Shown one piece after another: positions 17,949 to 26,393 of a DNA stretch of 64,000 nt. Source of the DNA: Marmoricola endophyticus (GTDB taxonomy: Bacteria > Actinomycetota > Actinomycetes > Propionibacteriales > Nocardioidaceae); the NCBI RefSeq assembly GCF_014644415.1, contig NZ_BMKQ01000001.1, positions 1,230,861 to 1,294,860 on the forward strand. Reading direction: 5' to 3'. The position numbers and the translations under genes were made by a program. Every line of letters starts with the position of its first letter. Within the stretch, counting starts at the first letter, position 1. The notes beneath the pieces were generated by a model. The model saw only the letters and a program-made list of their open reading frames with translations, was not told where the DNA came from and did no database searches.

Positions 17949-19418
17949 ATGCTCCATCCTTTCGCACAGACAGGCAGCACCCTGACTACCTTCGCTGAGC
18001 TCGGGGTCATCCCCGAGATCGCCGGCGCCCTCGAGCGCGTCGGCATCGTGACCCCGTTCCCCATCCAGGAGATGACCCTCTCGGTCGCTCTCTCCGGCAC
18101 CGACCTCATCGGTCAGGCACGGACCGGCACCGGCAAGACGCTGGCGTTCGGCATCCCGATCCTGCAGCGCGCGGTGGCTCCGGACGACGCGGCGTACGCC
18201 GACCTCCCGGCCCCGGGCAAGCCGCAGGCCCTCGTCGTCGCCCCGACGCGCGAGCTCGCGCTCCAGGTCTCCGGCGACCTCGCACTGGCCGGCGCCGACC
18301 GCGGCATCCGCGTGCTCACCGTCTACGGCGGCGTCCCGTACGAGCCGCAGCTGGACGGCCTGGCCGCCGGCGTCGACGTCGTCGTCGGCACCCCCGGGCG
18401 ACTGATCGACCTGATGAACCGCAAGGCCCTCGACATCGGCCACGTCTCGGCGCTGGTCCTCGACGAGGCCGACGAGATGCTCGACCTCGGCTTCCTGCCG
18501 GACGTGGAGCGGCTGCTGGCCGGCACCCCGTCGAGCCGCCAGACGATGCTGTTCTCGGCCACCATGCCCTCGGCGATCGTGTCGCTGGCCCGGATCCACA
18601 TGCGCCAGGCGATGAACATCCGCGCCGAGTCCGCCTCGGACGAGACGACCGTCCCGCTGACCACCCAGCACGTCTACCAGGCCCACGACCTGGACAAGCC
18701 CGAGATGCTGGGCCGGATGCTGCAGTCGCCGGGCGCCGGACTGACGATCGTCTTCACGCGCACGAAGCGGCAGGCGCAGCGCGTCGCCGACGACCTCACC
18801 GAGCGTGGCTTCGACGCCAGCCCGCTGCACGGCGACATGGCGCAGACCGCCCGCGAGAAGGCGCTCAAGCGGTTCCGCGAGAACAAGCTGCGCGTGCTCG
18901 TCGCGACCGACGTCGCCGCTCGCGGCATCGACGTCACCGGCGTCTCGCACGTCGTCAACTACTCCTGCCCCGAGGACGAGAAGACCTACGTCCACCGGAT
19001 CGGCCGCACCGGCCGCGCCGGGGCTGCGGGCATCGCGGTCACCTTCGTCGACTGGCAGGACCTGCACCGCTGGAAGATGATCAACAAGGCGCTGGACCTG
19101 CCCTTCACCGACCCGCCGGAGACCTACTCCTCCTCGGAGAACTTCGCCGAGGACATGGGCTTCGAGCCGGGCACCAAGGGTCGCCTGATCCCCGAGGGCC
19201 AGGTCGTCGTCGAGCGCAAGCCGCGCACCGGCGGCCGGGACGGCGGCAAGGGCGGACGTGGCGGCCAGCGCGGCGGTCGGGACGGCGGCCGCGACCGGCA
19301 GGGCGACAAGCCTGCCGAGGGCAGCGGGGACGGCCAGCCGCGCAAGCGCAACCGCCGGCGTCGTCGTACGCGTGGGGGCAGCTCCGAGGCCGCCCAGGCC
19401 ACCAAGCAACCCGACTGA
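17949..19418 (+). CDS. DEAD-box ATP-dependent RNA helicase (RhlE-like)
   Basis: This 489-residue helicase contains the Q motif (PFPIQEM), motif I ARTGTGKT, Ia PTRELALQ, Ib GTPGR, II DEAD, III SAT, V ATDVAARGID and VI HRIGRTGRAG. The C-terminal ~70 residues are Gly/Arg-rich (GGRDGGKGGRGGQRGGRDGG) and end in RKRNRRRRRTR, a typical RNA-binding tail. It unwinds structured RNA, probably in ribosome assembly or mRNA decay. The position beside the ferritin-like gene matches rhlE in mycobacteria. It is convergent with the L,D-transpeptidase gene, with only 10 bases between. Confidence 0.95.
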   Translation: MLHPFAQTGSTLTTFAELGVIPEIAGALERVGIVTPFPIQEMTLSVALSGTDLIGQARTGTGKTLAFGIPILQRAVAPDDAAYADLPAPGKPQALVVAPTRELALQVSGDLALAGADRGIRVLTVYGGVPYEPQLDGLAAGVDVVVGTPGRLIDLMNRKALDIGHVSALVLDEADEMLDLGFLPDVERLLAGTPSSRQTMLFSATMPSAIVSLARIHMRQAMNIRAESASDETTVPLTTQHVYQAHDLDKPEMLGRMLQSPGAGLTIVFTRTKRQAQRVADDLTERGFDASPLHGDMAQTAREKALKRFRENKLRVLVATDVAARGIDVTGVSHVVNYSCPEDEKTYVHRIGRTGRAGAAGIAVTFVDWQDLHRWKMINKALDLPFTDPPETYSSSENFAEDMGFEPGTKGRLIPEGQVVVERKPRTGGRDGGKGGRGGQRGGRDGGRDRQGDKPAEGSGDGQPRKRNRRRRRTRGGSSEAAQATKQPD

Positions 19419-19428
19419 CGAGTCAGGG

Positions 19429-20067
19429 TCAGGCGACGACGTCGACCTTCGTACCGAGGTCGGCGAAGCCCCACATCACCTTCGCGTCGGCCGGCCGCTG
19501 CCGGATGCAGCCGTGGCTGGTCGGCGTCCCCAGCTGGGCGACGGTCTGGACCTTGTGGCCGCGGTTGACGGGGATGTCGTGGAACCCGATCGCGGCGTTC
19601 TGGCCGCGGGTGAAGCGGACGAAGTAGTTCATCGTGCCGGAGTCGTCGACGCCCACCGCGTTGCGGGAGCGCGAGTAGACCTCGTAGTGGCCGGGCCGGA
19701 GGTTGTCGGTGACGCTGCCCGAGACGAGGTACGTCCGCAGCACCCGGTCGCCCGGGCCCACCAGCCAGACCCGCTGGGCGGACTGGTCGAAGACCACCCG
19801 ACGCCCCGTCCCCGACCGCGCGGGCAGCGCGCTCGCGTCGGACGCGGCGACGGCTGCCTGGGACGGTCGGGGGGTGTCGACCGCGGTCGCCGCCCGGGCG
19901 CGGGAGACGTCGCTCGGACCGTCCGCGGCGGGCGCGGAGAGCTGCCCGAGCCCGGTGACCATCGCGAAACCGGTGACGGCCACGGACACTCCGAGCGCCG
20001 CCGCCTTGTCGTAGCGGATCCTGGAGCCGGCTCGGCCCGTGCGGGGACCGCGGTGCGCGCCGGCCAT
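19429..20067 (-). CDS. L,D-transpeptidase (YkuD domain)
   Basis: This 212-residue cell-wall enzyme has one N-terminal membrane or signal segment (ALGVSVAVTGFAMVTGLG), an Ala-rich spacer and a C-terminal YkuD domain with the catalytic motif SHGCIR (His185, Cys187) and the upstream conserved IGFHD. It would form 3-3 crosslinks in peptidoglycan or attach proteins to it. It is short and has no Ig-like domain as in LdtMt2. The ATG overlaps the ParA-like stop by one base (TGATG), so it is the second gene of a two-gene operon. Confidence 0.92.
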   Translation of the reverse strand: MAGAHRGPRTGRAGSRIRYDKAAALGVSVAVTGFAMVTGLGQLSAPAADGPSDVSRARAATAVDTPRPSQAAVAASDASALPARSGTGRRVVFDQSAQRVWLVGPGDRVLRTYLVSGSVTDNLRPGHYEVYSRSRNAVGVDDSGTMNYFVRFTRGQNAAIGFHDIPVNRGHKVQTVAQLGTPTSHGCIRQRPADAKVMWGFADLGTKVDVVA

Positions 20068-20843
20068 CAGGCCCCCCTCGTGCGCCCGGCCAACGAGGCC
20101 GCGACCTCCCGGTAGGCCTGCGCGCCCTTGTTGCCGCGCGAGGTACGCAGGATCGAGTGCCCGGCGGCAGGCGCCTCGGCGAAGCGGATCGACTTCGGGA
20201 TCGGCGGGTCGAGGACGTCGAGGTCGTAGGTCTCGGAGATCGTCTCGAGCACGGTGCGCGCGTGGCGGGTGCGCCCGTCGTACAGCGTGGGCAGGACGCC
20301 CCACACCTCCAGCGAGCGGTTGGTGAAGCGGCGCACGTCGTGGACGGTGTCCAGCAGCTGCCCGACGCCGCGGTGCGAGAGCGTCTCGCACTGCAGCGGG
20401 ATCACCACGCCGCCGGCCGCGGTGAGCGCAGCCACGGTGAGCACGCCCAGCGAGGGCGGGCAGTCCAGCAGGATCCAGTCGTAGCCCCGCGGCTCGAGGT
20501 CCTCCACGGCGGAGCGGACGACGTACTCACGGCCGGTCCGGGTCAGCAGGTCGGCCTCGGCGCGCGCCAGCTCGATCGTCGCCGGCAGCAGGTCGACACC
20601 GTCCTCGGTCTCGATGACCACCTCGGCGGGGTCCAGACCCTTGGTCAGCACGTGGTGGACCGAGAGCTCGAGGTCCTCGGGGTCGATGCCCAGGCTGAAG
20701 GTGAGGCACGCCTGCGGGTCGAGGTCGACCAGCAGCACCCTGCTCCCCTGCTCGGCCAGCGCGGCGCCGAGGGAGGCCACGCTGGTGGTCTTGGCCACGC
20801 CACCCTTCTGGTTGGCGACGGCGAGCACCTGGGACGAGGACAT
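20067..20843 (-). CDS. ParA family ATPase
   Basis: This 258-residue Soj/MinD-type ATPase has a deviant Walker A, NQKGGVAKTT, a Walker B DCPPSLG and the VDLDPQA loop. No ParB or parS is adjacent, so it is the stand-alone paralogue that sits near rhlE in many actinobacteria rather than the chromosomal partitioning ParA. ATG 20843 is preferred because GGGGAG lies just upstream; an in-frame ATG at 20864 would add seven residues. Confidence 0.92.
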   Translation of the reverse strand: MSSSQVLAVANQKGGVAKTTSVASLGAALAEQGSRVLLVDLDPQACLTFSLGIDPEDLELSVHHVLTKGLDPAEVVIETEDGVDLLPATIELARAEADLLTRTGREYVVRSAVEDLEPRGYDWILLDCPPSLGVLTVAALTAAGGVVIPLQCETLSHRGVGQLLDTVHDVRRFTNRSLEVWGVLPTLYDGRTRHARTVLETISETYDLDVLDPPIPKSIRFAEAPAAGHSILRTSRGNKGAQAYREVAASLAGRTRGA

Positions 20844-20905
20844 GATCTCCCCATCATGCCGCATGGGGTCACCGGATCGGTGGACCGCCTGAGACGCTGT
20901 GGGAC

Positions 20906-21676
20906 ATGAGTGATCAACCCGGCACCGCTCTCGTCACCGGCGCCACCGCCGGCCTGGGACGAGCCTTCACCGAGCAGCTCGCCGAGCGCGGCCACGACCT
21001 GGTCCTGGTCGCTCGGAACGCGGAGCGGCTCGACGACGTGGCCCGCGAGGTCCGGGCCGCGCACCGCGTCGCGGTCGAGGTGATCACGGCCGACCTGGCC
21101 GACCGCGCACAGCTGCGCGCGGTCGAGGACCGGGTCCGCGACACCGGTCGGCCGCTGACCGTGCTGGTCAACAACGCCGGCTTCGGGCTGAAGGAGCGCT
21201 TCCTCGACAACGACGTCGAGGCGGAGACCGAGATGCTCGACGTGCTGGTCACCGCGGTCATGCGGCTGACCCACGCCGGTCTGGGTGCGATGCGGGAGAC
21301 CGGCGGCGGCCGGATCCTCAACGTGTCCTCGGTGGCCGGCTTCCTCCCGCGCGGGACGTACGGCGCGGCCAAGACGTACGTGACCCAGCTGAGCCGCTGG
21401 GCCAACGCCGAGTACGCGCCCTCCGGCGTCACCGTGACCGCGGTGTGCCCGGGTTTCGTGCGCACCGAGTTCCACCAGCGGATGGACGTCGACCAGGGCT
21501 CGGCGCCTGGGGGGATGTGGCTCGACGCCTCCACGGTCGTCCGGGAGGCGCTGGCCGACCTCGACGCCGGCAAGGCGCTCTCGGTCCCCAGCGTGCGCTA
21601 CCGCGCGATCAGTGCAGCCGCGCGGATCGTGCCGATGCCGCTGCTGCAGCGGCTGCAGTCACTGGGCCGGGGGTAG
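20906..21676 (+). CDS. Short-chain dehydrogenase/reductase
   Basis: This 256-residue SDR has the NAD(P) site TGATAGLG, the structural NNAGFG and the catalytic Ser (NVSSVAG) and YxxxK (YGAAKTY). ARNAERL after the second strand suggests NADP(H). The substrate is unknown. Its last 18 bases overlap the convergent PHP gene. Confidence 0.92.
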   Translation: MSDQPGTALVTGATAGLGRAFTEQLAERGHDLVLVARNAERLDDVAREVRAAHRVAVEVITADLADRAQLRAVEDRVRDTGRPLTVLVNNAGFGLKERFLDNDVEAETEMLDVLVTAVMRLTHAGLGAMRETGGGRILNVSSVAGFLPRGTYGAAKTYVTQLSRWANAEYAPSGVTVTAVCPGFVRTEFHQRMDVDQGSAPGGMWLDASTVVREALADLDAGKALSVPSVRYRAISAAARIVPMPLLQRLQSLGRG

Positions 21677-22543
21677 GTACGCCGGTACCTCTCGCCCTGC
21701 GGCCGTGGCGCTGCGCGCGGCCCGGTCCAGCAGCCGCTCCAGCTCCGCCTGGTCGGTGAGGTTGCAGCCGAGCTCGTGGTCCTTCTTGCCGGCGCCGTGG
21801 AAGTCGCTGGAGCCGGTGACGACGAGGTCGAGGTCGGCGGCGAGTGCACGCAGCCGGTCCCGTGCGGCCCGGTCGTGGTCCTGGTGGTCGGCCTCGAGGC
21901 CGCCCAGCCCCGCGTCGGCGAGCGAGGCGACGACCTCGTCCGAGAGCACCTGGCCGCCACCGCGGCCACCGGGGTGGGCGAGGACGGAGACGCCACCGGC
22001 CCCTGCGACGAGCCGTACTGCGTCGAGGGTCGCCGGGGCGTAGCGCCCGACGTACCCGGGGCGGCCCGTGTCGAGCAGCTCGGCGAACGCCTGGTCGCGG
22101 TCGGCGACCATCCCGCGGGCCACGAGGGCGTCCGCGACGTGCGGTCGCCCGGGCACCGCACCCGGTGCGGTCACCGCCGCGACGTCGTCGGCGGTGACCG
22201 GGTAGCCCGCCCCGGCCAGCTGCTCCAGCATCTGGGGCAGCCGTCCGTCGCGACCCCCGCGGATCCTCTGCAGCTCAGCGGCGAGCGCGGGCTCCTCCGC
22301 GTCGGGGAGGTACGCGAGCAGGTGCACGCTGCTGCCGCGGACCTGGGTGCTGATCTCCATCCCCCGCACCAGCCCGATGCCGTGCCGGCCGGCCGCGTCG
22401 AGCGCCTCGTCCCACCCGGAGGCGGTGTCGTGGTCGGTCACGGCGACGACGTCGAGCCCGGTCGCTGCCGCCGCGGCGACCAGCTCGGCCACCGGCACCG
22501 TCCCGTCGGACCGGGTCGAGTGCGTGTGCAGGTCGATGCGCAT
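21659..22543 (-). CDS. PHP domain phosphoesterase (YciV/RNase AM-like)
   Basis: This 294-residue metal-dependent phosphoesterase has the four PHP motifs DLHTHSTRSDG, VTDHDTASG, GMEIS and a late SSDFHGAGK. Relatives remove 5' nucleotides from RNA or hydrolyse 3',5'-bisphosphates. It is followed by no co-directional gene; the DUF6758 gene and the histidine phosphatase gene lie upstream on the same strand, possibly as one transcript. Confidence 0.9.
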   Translation of the reverse strand: MRIDLHTHSTRSDGTVPVAELVAAAAATGLDVVAVTDHDTASGWDEALDAAGRHGIGLVRGMEISTQVRGSSVHLLAYLPDAEEPALAAELQRIRGGRDGRLPQMLEQLAGAGYPVTADDVAAVTAPGAVPGRPHVADALVARGMVADRDQAFAELLDTGRPGYVGRYAPATLDAVRLVAGAGGVSVLAHPGGRGGGQVLSDEVVASLADAGLGGLEADHQDHDRAARDRLRALAADLDLVVTGSSDFHGAGKKDHELGCNLTDQAELERLLDRAARSATAAGREVPAYLPPAQ

Positions 22544-22555
22544 GCCGGCAGCCTC

Positions 22556-23191
22556 TCACCAGTCGGCGGGCGCTCCCCCGAAGGACATCTCGACGGCCTC
22601 GGGACCGAACCCCGAGGCGTCGGCGAGGAGCCAGTCGTCACGCAGCAGCAGCGCCGCCGACGCCGGGGTCACCACCAGCCAGAGCCAGCGGCCGGCGTAC
22701 TCCCCGACGAAGACCGAGCGGGCCAGCACGTCGTCGGCGTCGCTGCTCGCGGCCGGCCACAGCGCGACGGACCGACGCTCGACCTGGACGCGGACCGCGG
22801 GCGGGCCGGCGCCCACCCACTCGCCCGGGTCGAGCTCACCGGTGCCCGAGCAGCGGCCCCCCAGGCCGACGCGGGGCTCCTCGACGACCAGGCTCAGGCC
22901 GACCTCGCCGTCCAGCGAGCTCGTCCCGCTGACCGCCGCGACGGTGGCGAGAGCGTGCTCGTCCTCGGTGGCGACGACCCCGAAGTCGGCGACGGTCCAG
23001 CCTGCGCTCATCGGCCACGGGACCAGCACCGGCAGGTCGTCGGAGCGGCGCAGCACCGCGGCGAAGTCGTCGTACGACGCCTCCGAGCCCGCCGCGCGCC
23101 GCCACAGCGCCGGGACCGGGCCGTGGGTCGGGCAGGTGCCGTCGGACCCGACCGGTCGGGCGCACCGGCAGCACGACGCGGTCAGGCTCAC
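22556..23191 (-). CDS. DUF6758 family protein
   Basis: This is a 211-residue conserved actinobacterial protein of unknown role. It begins with a small zinc-ribbon-like motif, CCRCARPVGSDGTCPTHG, followed by a beta-rich domain. No signal peptide is seen. GTG 23191 overlaps the histidine phosphatase stop (GTGA), which decides the start over the GTG at 23200. Confidence 0.85.
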   Translation of the reverse strand: MSLTASCCRCARPVGSDGTCPTHGPVPALWRRAAGSEASYDDFAAVLRRSDDLPVLVPWPMSAGWTVADFGVVATEDEHALATVAAVSGTSSLDGEVGLSLVVEEPRVGLGGRCSGTGELDPGEWVGAGPPAVRVQVERRSVALWPAASSDADDVLARSVFVGEYAGRWLWLVVTPASAALLLRDDWLLADASGFGPEAVEMSFGGAPADW

Positions 23192-23769
23192 GAGTTCCAC
23201 CGCATGACGACCGGCGCCTCGCGCTCCCAGCCCAGCGCCGAGACGGTGGCGGTGTCGAGGCGGAAGTGCCGACCCTCCCGCGCCGGCAGGTCGAGCCACC
23301 GTGCGGCGAGCACCCGTGCGGAGTGGCCGTGCCCGAAGACCAGCACTCGGCCGCCGTGGTCGCGGACCTGCGCGACCACACGGTCCATCCGCGCCCCGAC
23401 CTGCGCAGGCGTCTCCCCGCCCGGGCAGCCGTCGTCCCAGACGGTCCAGCCCGGGTCCGACTCGCGGATCTGCGAGGTGGTGATCCCCTCGTAGTCGCCG
23501 TACGCCCACTCCGCGAGGTCCTCGTCGGTGACGACCTCGGGGAACCCGGCCAGCTCCGCCGTACGCCGTGCGCGCCCCCGCGGGCTGCTCAGCACCAGGT
23601 CGAACGAGGTGTCCGCGAGCCGAGGGGCCAGCGCGGCGGCGACCCGCTCGCCGGCAGCGGTCAGGTCCAGGTCGGTGACCGAGGTGTGCCGTCCGTCGCG
23701 ACTCCACTCGGTCTCGCCGTGGCGGACGATCCAGAGCTCGGTCGTCCCACTGTCCCGGCTGCGGCTCAT
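23188..23769 (-). CDS. Histidine phosphatase family protein
   Basis: This 193-residue phosphoglycerate-mutase-like phosphatase has the catalytic VRHGETEWS, a second Arg in SSPRGRARRTAEL, an acidic EWAYGDYEG and the late His in FGHGHSARV. Members hydrolyse small phosphate esters; the Gpm2-like mycobacterial homologue sits in the same neighbourhood. CATAAT lies 6 bases before the ATG. Confidence 0.93.
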   Translation of the reverse strand: MSRSRDSGTTELWIVRHGETEWSRDGRHTSVTDLDLTAAGERVAAALAPRLADTSFDLVLSSPRGRARRTAELAGFPEVVTDEDLAEWAYGDYEGITTSQIRESDPGWTVWDDGCPGGETPAQVGARMDRVVAQVRDHGGRVLVFGHGHSARVLAARWLDLPAREGRHFRLDTATVSALGWEREAPVVMRWNS

Positions 23770-23811
23770 GCCCGCATTATGGCCACCGCCGGTCCGTGGT
23801 GGAGTGGGGAC

Positions 23812-25071
23812 ATGTCGTTCCCGGAGGTGCTCTCCCTCGTCCTGCTCGGCGTGGTGCTCGTCTTCGCGATCGCCCAGCGGATCAACATCGGCATCCTGGC
23901 GCTCGCCGCCGCGCTGCCGATCCTCGCGCTCACCGGGACGAGCGCCGACACCCTGTACGAGTCGTTCCCCGGCGACCTGTTCGTGCTCATCGCCGGAGTC
24001 TCGCTGCTGTTCGCCCACCTCGAGCGGAGCGGGGCCCTCGGCCGGTTGGTGGAGGTCGTGTACGCCGCCATCGGCGAGCGACGGTGGCTGCTGCCGTGGG
24101 CCGGGTTCGCCATCGCCGCGGGGATGTCGACCGCCGGCGCGTTCTCCACCGCGCCCATCGCCTTCCTCGTGCCGACGATCGCCGCGGTGTCCGTGCGCTA
24201 CAAGAGCTCCTTCCTCCTCTCCGAGCTGGCGGTGATCATCGGGGCCAACTCCTCGGGCCTCTCACCGCTGAACCCGACCGGGGCGACGGTGCGCACCGCG
24301 GCCGACAAGTTCGGCGTGCACTACTCCACCTGGGGACTGTGGGCGGTCTCGTTCGCGACCGCCGTGGTCGTCGTCCTCGTGCTCCAGCTGATCGACCGCG
24401 CCCGTCGACCGTCCGGTCGCGCGTACACCGTCACGCCCGCACCCGCCGAGCAGCCCGAGGCCGAGGGCGACCGGCCGCCGACACCGACCTACCTGTGGAG
24501 CACGGTGGTGGCGCTGGTGGCCTTCCTCGTGCTCGTGGTCGCCTTCAAGACCGACGTCGGGGTCACCTCGATGGCACTCGGAGTGCTGCTGCAGATCGCC
24601 TTCCGGCCCGACGGCAGAGCGTTGCTGGCCCGGGTGCCCTGGCCGAGCATCCTGCTGCTGTGCGGCCTTCTGACCTACCTCGGGCTGCTGCAGGAGATCG
24701 GCACCATCGACGCGATCCAGGACGGCCTGGACCACGTCGGCACCGGCGCCCTGCTGGTGATCCTGCTGTCGTACCTCACCGTGCTGCTGTGCTGCATCGA
24801 GAGCTCGACCCTCGGCGTCCTGGGCCTGACCGTGCCGCTGGCGGCGACCGCCTTCGGCAACGGACCCGAGACCTTCTGGGTACTCGCGGCCGTCGCCGTC
24901 CCGGCGGCGCTGATGGTGATGAACCCGATCCACGTCGCCGGCACCCTGGTGATCGCCAACAGCGCGCTGGACGAGCAGGACCGGCTGTTCCGCAAGCTGC
25001 TGGGACTGGCGGTGACCTTGGCCGTCATCGCACCGGCCGTCCTGGTCGTGCCGGCGCTGATCACGTCGTGA
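23812..25071 (+). CDS. SLC13/DASS-type (MatC-like) permease
   Basis: This is a 419-residue, roughly 11-12-helix membrane protein. Family hallmarks are AFSTAPIAFLVPTIAAVSVRY and the motif NSSGLSPLNPTGA after the first half, with a pseudo-symmetric partner MVMNPIHVAGT near the end. It should move a dicarboxylate or similar anion. A cytoplasmic loop rich in Pro/Glu (residues ~200-225) divides the two halves. It is convergent with the MaoC-like gene; no linked metabolic gene identifies the substrate. Confidence 0.85.
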   Translation: MSFPEVLSLVLLGVVLVFAIAQRINIGILALAAALPILALTGTSADTLYESFPGDLFVLIAGVSLLFAHLERSGALGRLVEVVYAAIGERRWLLPWAGFAIAAGMSTAGAFSTAPIAFLVPTIAAVSVRYKSSFLLSELAVIIGANSSGLSPLNPTGATVRTAADKFGVHYSTWGLWAVSFATAVVVVLVLQLIDRARRPSGRAYTVTPAPAEQPEAEGDRPPTPTYLWSTVVALVAFLVLVVAFKTDVGVTSMALGVLLQIAFRPDGRALLARVPWPSILLLCGLLTYLGLLQEIGTIDAIQDGLDHVGTGALLVILLSYLTVLLCCIESSTLGVLGLTVPLAATAFGNGPETFWVLAAVAVPAALMVMNPIHVAGTLVIANSALDEQDRLFRKLLGLAVTLAVIAPAVLVVPALITS

Positions 25072-25084
25072 GGCTCCGAGGGGC

Positions 25085-25618
25085 TCAGCCCTGCTGGGGA
25101 CCCGGCCAGAACTTGCTCGGCTGCGGGACGGGCCTGCCGGGCTGCTCCCCGCCGCGCTCGTCGAGGTAGGACTGCTTGGGCACCATCACCTTGCGGCGGA
25201 AGAGGCACACGACCTTGCCGTCCTGGTTGTAGCCGATGGTCTCGACGTGCACGACGCCGCGGTCGTCCTTGCTCTTGGACTCCCACTTGTCGAGCACGGT
25301 GGTCTCGCCGTAGAGCGTGTCGCCGTGGAAGGTCGGCGCCACGTGCCGCAGCGACTCGATCTCGAGGTTCGCGATGGCCTTGCCCGAGATGTCCGGGACG
25401 CTCATCCCGAGCAGGACGGAGTAGACGTAGTTGCCCACCACGACGTTCTTGCCGAACTGGGTCGTCTCCTCGGCGTAGTGGATGTCGAGGTGCAGCGGGT
25501 GGTGGTTCATGGTGATCAGGCAGAAGAGGTGGTCGTCGGCCTCGGTCACCGTCTTGCCCGGCCAGTGCTTGTAGGTCGCACCGACCTCGAACTCCTCGTA
25601 GCTGCGTCCGAACTGCAT
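25085..25618 (-). CDS. MaoC-like dehydratase (hot-dog fold)
   Basis: This 177-residue hydratase-2-type protein has the hot-dog signature HPLHLDIHYAEETTQFG and VVVGNYVYSVLLGM, and ITMNHHPLH holds the Asp/His pair region. It probably hydrates an enoyl-CoA, close to the mesaconyl-CoA hydratase group. A strong ribosome site (GAGGAGGAG) precedes the ATG. No partner enzyme is adjacent. Confidence 0.87.
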   Translation of the reverse strand: MQFGRSYEEFEVGATYKHWPGKTVTEADDHLFCLITMNHHPLHLDIHYAEETTQFGKNVVVGNYVYSVLLGMSVPDISGKAIANLEIESLRHVAPTFHGDTLYGETTVLDKWESKSKDDRGVVHVETIGYNQDGKVVCLFRRKVMVPKQSYLDERGGEQPGRPVPQPSKFWPGPQQG

Positions 25619-25744
25619 CGGGTGTCTCCTCCTCGTACGTCGGGGGTCGTCCACGGGTGGTCTCCGGGCGTGTCCCGCCCTGGCCGCACATCGTGCCCGA
25701 ACACCGCTCCGGTCGGCGCGGTGGCCTGTGCCAGACTTCCCGCC

Positions 25745-26383
25745 ATGGCCGTCTCACCGCTCCCCGGGAAGCTGGTCGCCTCCGCGCTGACCGGGCTGCT
25801 GCTCGCCACCACCGTCTCGGCCTGCGGCGGCGACGACTCCAAGGACGACAAGGACTCGAAGGCCGACGCCAGCGCACCGAGCTACCCCGAGGTCAAGGGG
25901 ACGCCGGCCACCGGCGACGCCGTCAAGGCCAACGGCTACACCTACCGGCTGCCCAAGGGGTGGACCGTCATCACCAGTCAGCTCAAGGCGGCCAACCCCG
26001 GCATCGACTCCGGCGGTCGCGCGACCGAGCCCGTGAGCCGGTTCATGTCCAGCATCAACACCATCACCTCGCCCAACGAGGTCCAGGCGGGCGCCCCGAC
26101 CACGGCACAGCTGAAGGCGGTCGCGACCCAGATCCGCTCCGAGCTGGTTCCCATCTCCCCGCAGGTCAAGCAGCTCAGCCCGGTCTCCGTGGACGGCGTC
26201 CCCACCGTGCGCCAGGAGGGCAGGGCGAGCAACGAGACCGGACCCTTCTACGTCATGCAGTACTGGCTGGTCTCCCAGGGCAGCAGCTTCGGCTTCACCT
26301 TCGCCTTCCCCGAGGACTCCTCGAAGGCCGATCGCGACAAGGTCGTGACCTCGGTGCTGTCCTCGGTCTCCGTCGCCTCCTGA
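25745..26383 (+). CDS. Lipoprotein of unknown function
   Basis: This 212-residue protein has a lipoprotein signal: basic start, hydrophobic LVASALTGLLLATT and lipobox VSAC with lipidated Cys27, followed by an acidic/lysine linker (GGDDSKDDKDSKAD). The remaining ~155 residues resemble the LpqN/PsbP-like group (KANGYTYRLPKGWTVI), but that is only a guess. It lies directly upstream of the LicD/methyltransferase gene, separated by about 10 bases, and may serve the same surface pathway. Confidence 0.75.
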   Translation: MAVSPLPGKLVASALTGLLLATTVSACGGDDSKDDKDSKADASAPSYPEVKGTPATGDAVKANGYTYRLPKGWTVITSQLKAANPGIDSGGRATEPVSRFMSSINTITSPNEVQAGAPTTAQLKAVATQIRSELVPISPQVKQLSPVSVDGVPTVRQEGRASNETGPFYVMQYWLVSQGSSFGFTFAFPEDSSKADRDKVVTSVLSSVSVAS

Positions 26384-26393
26384 GGTGGTGCGC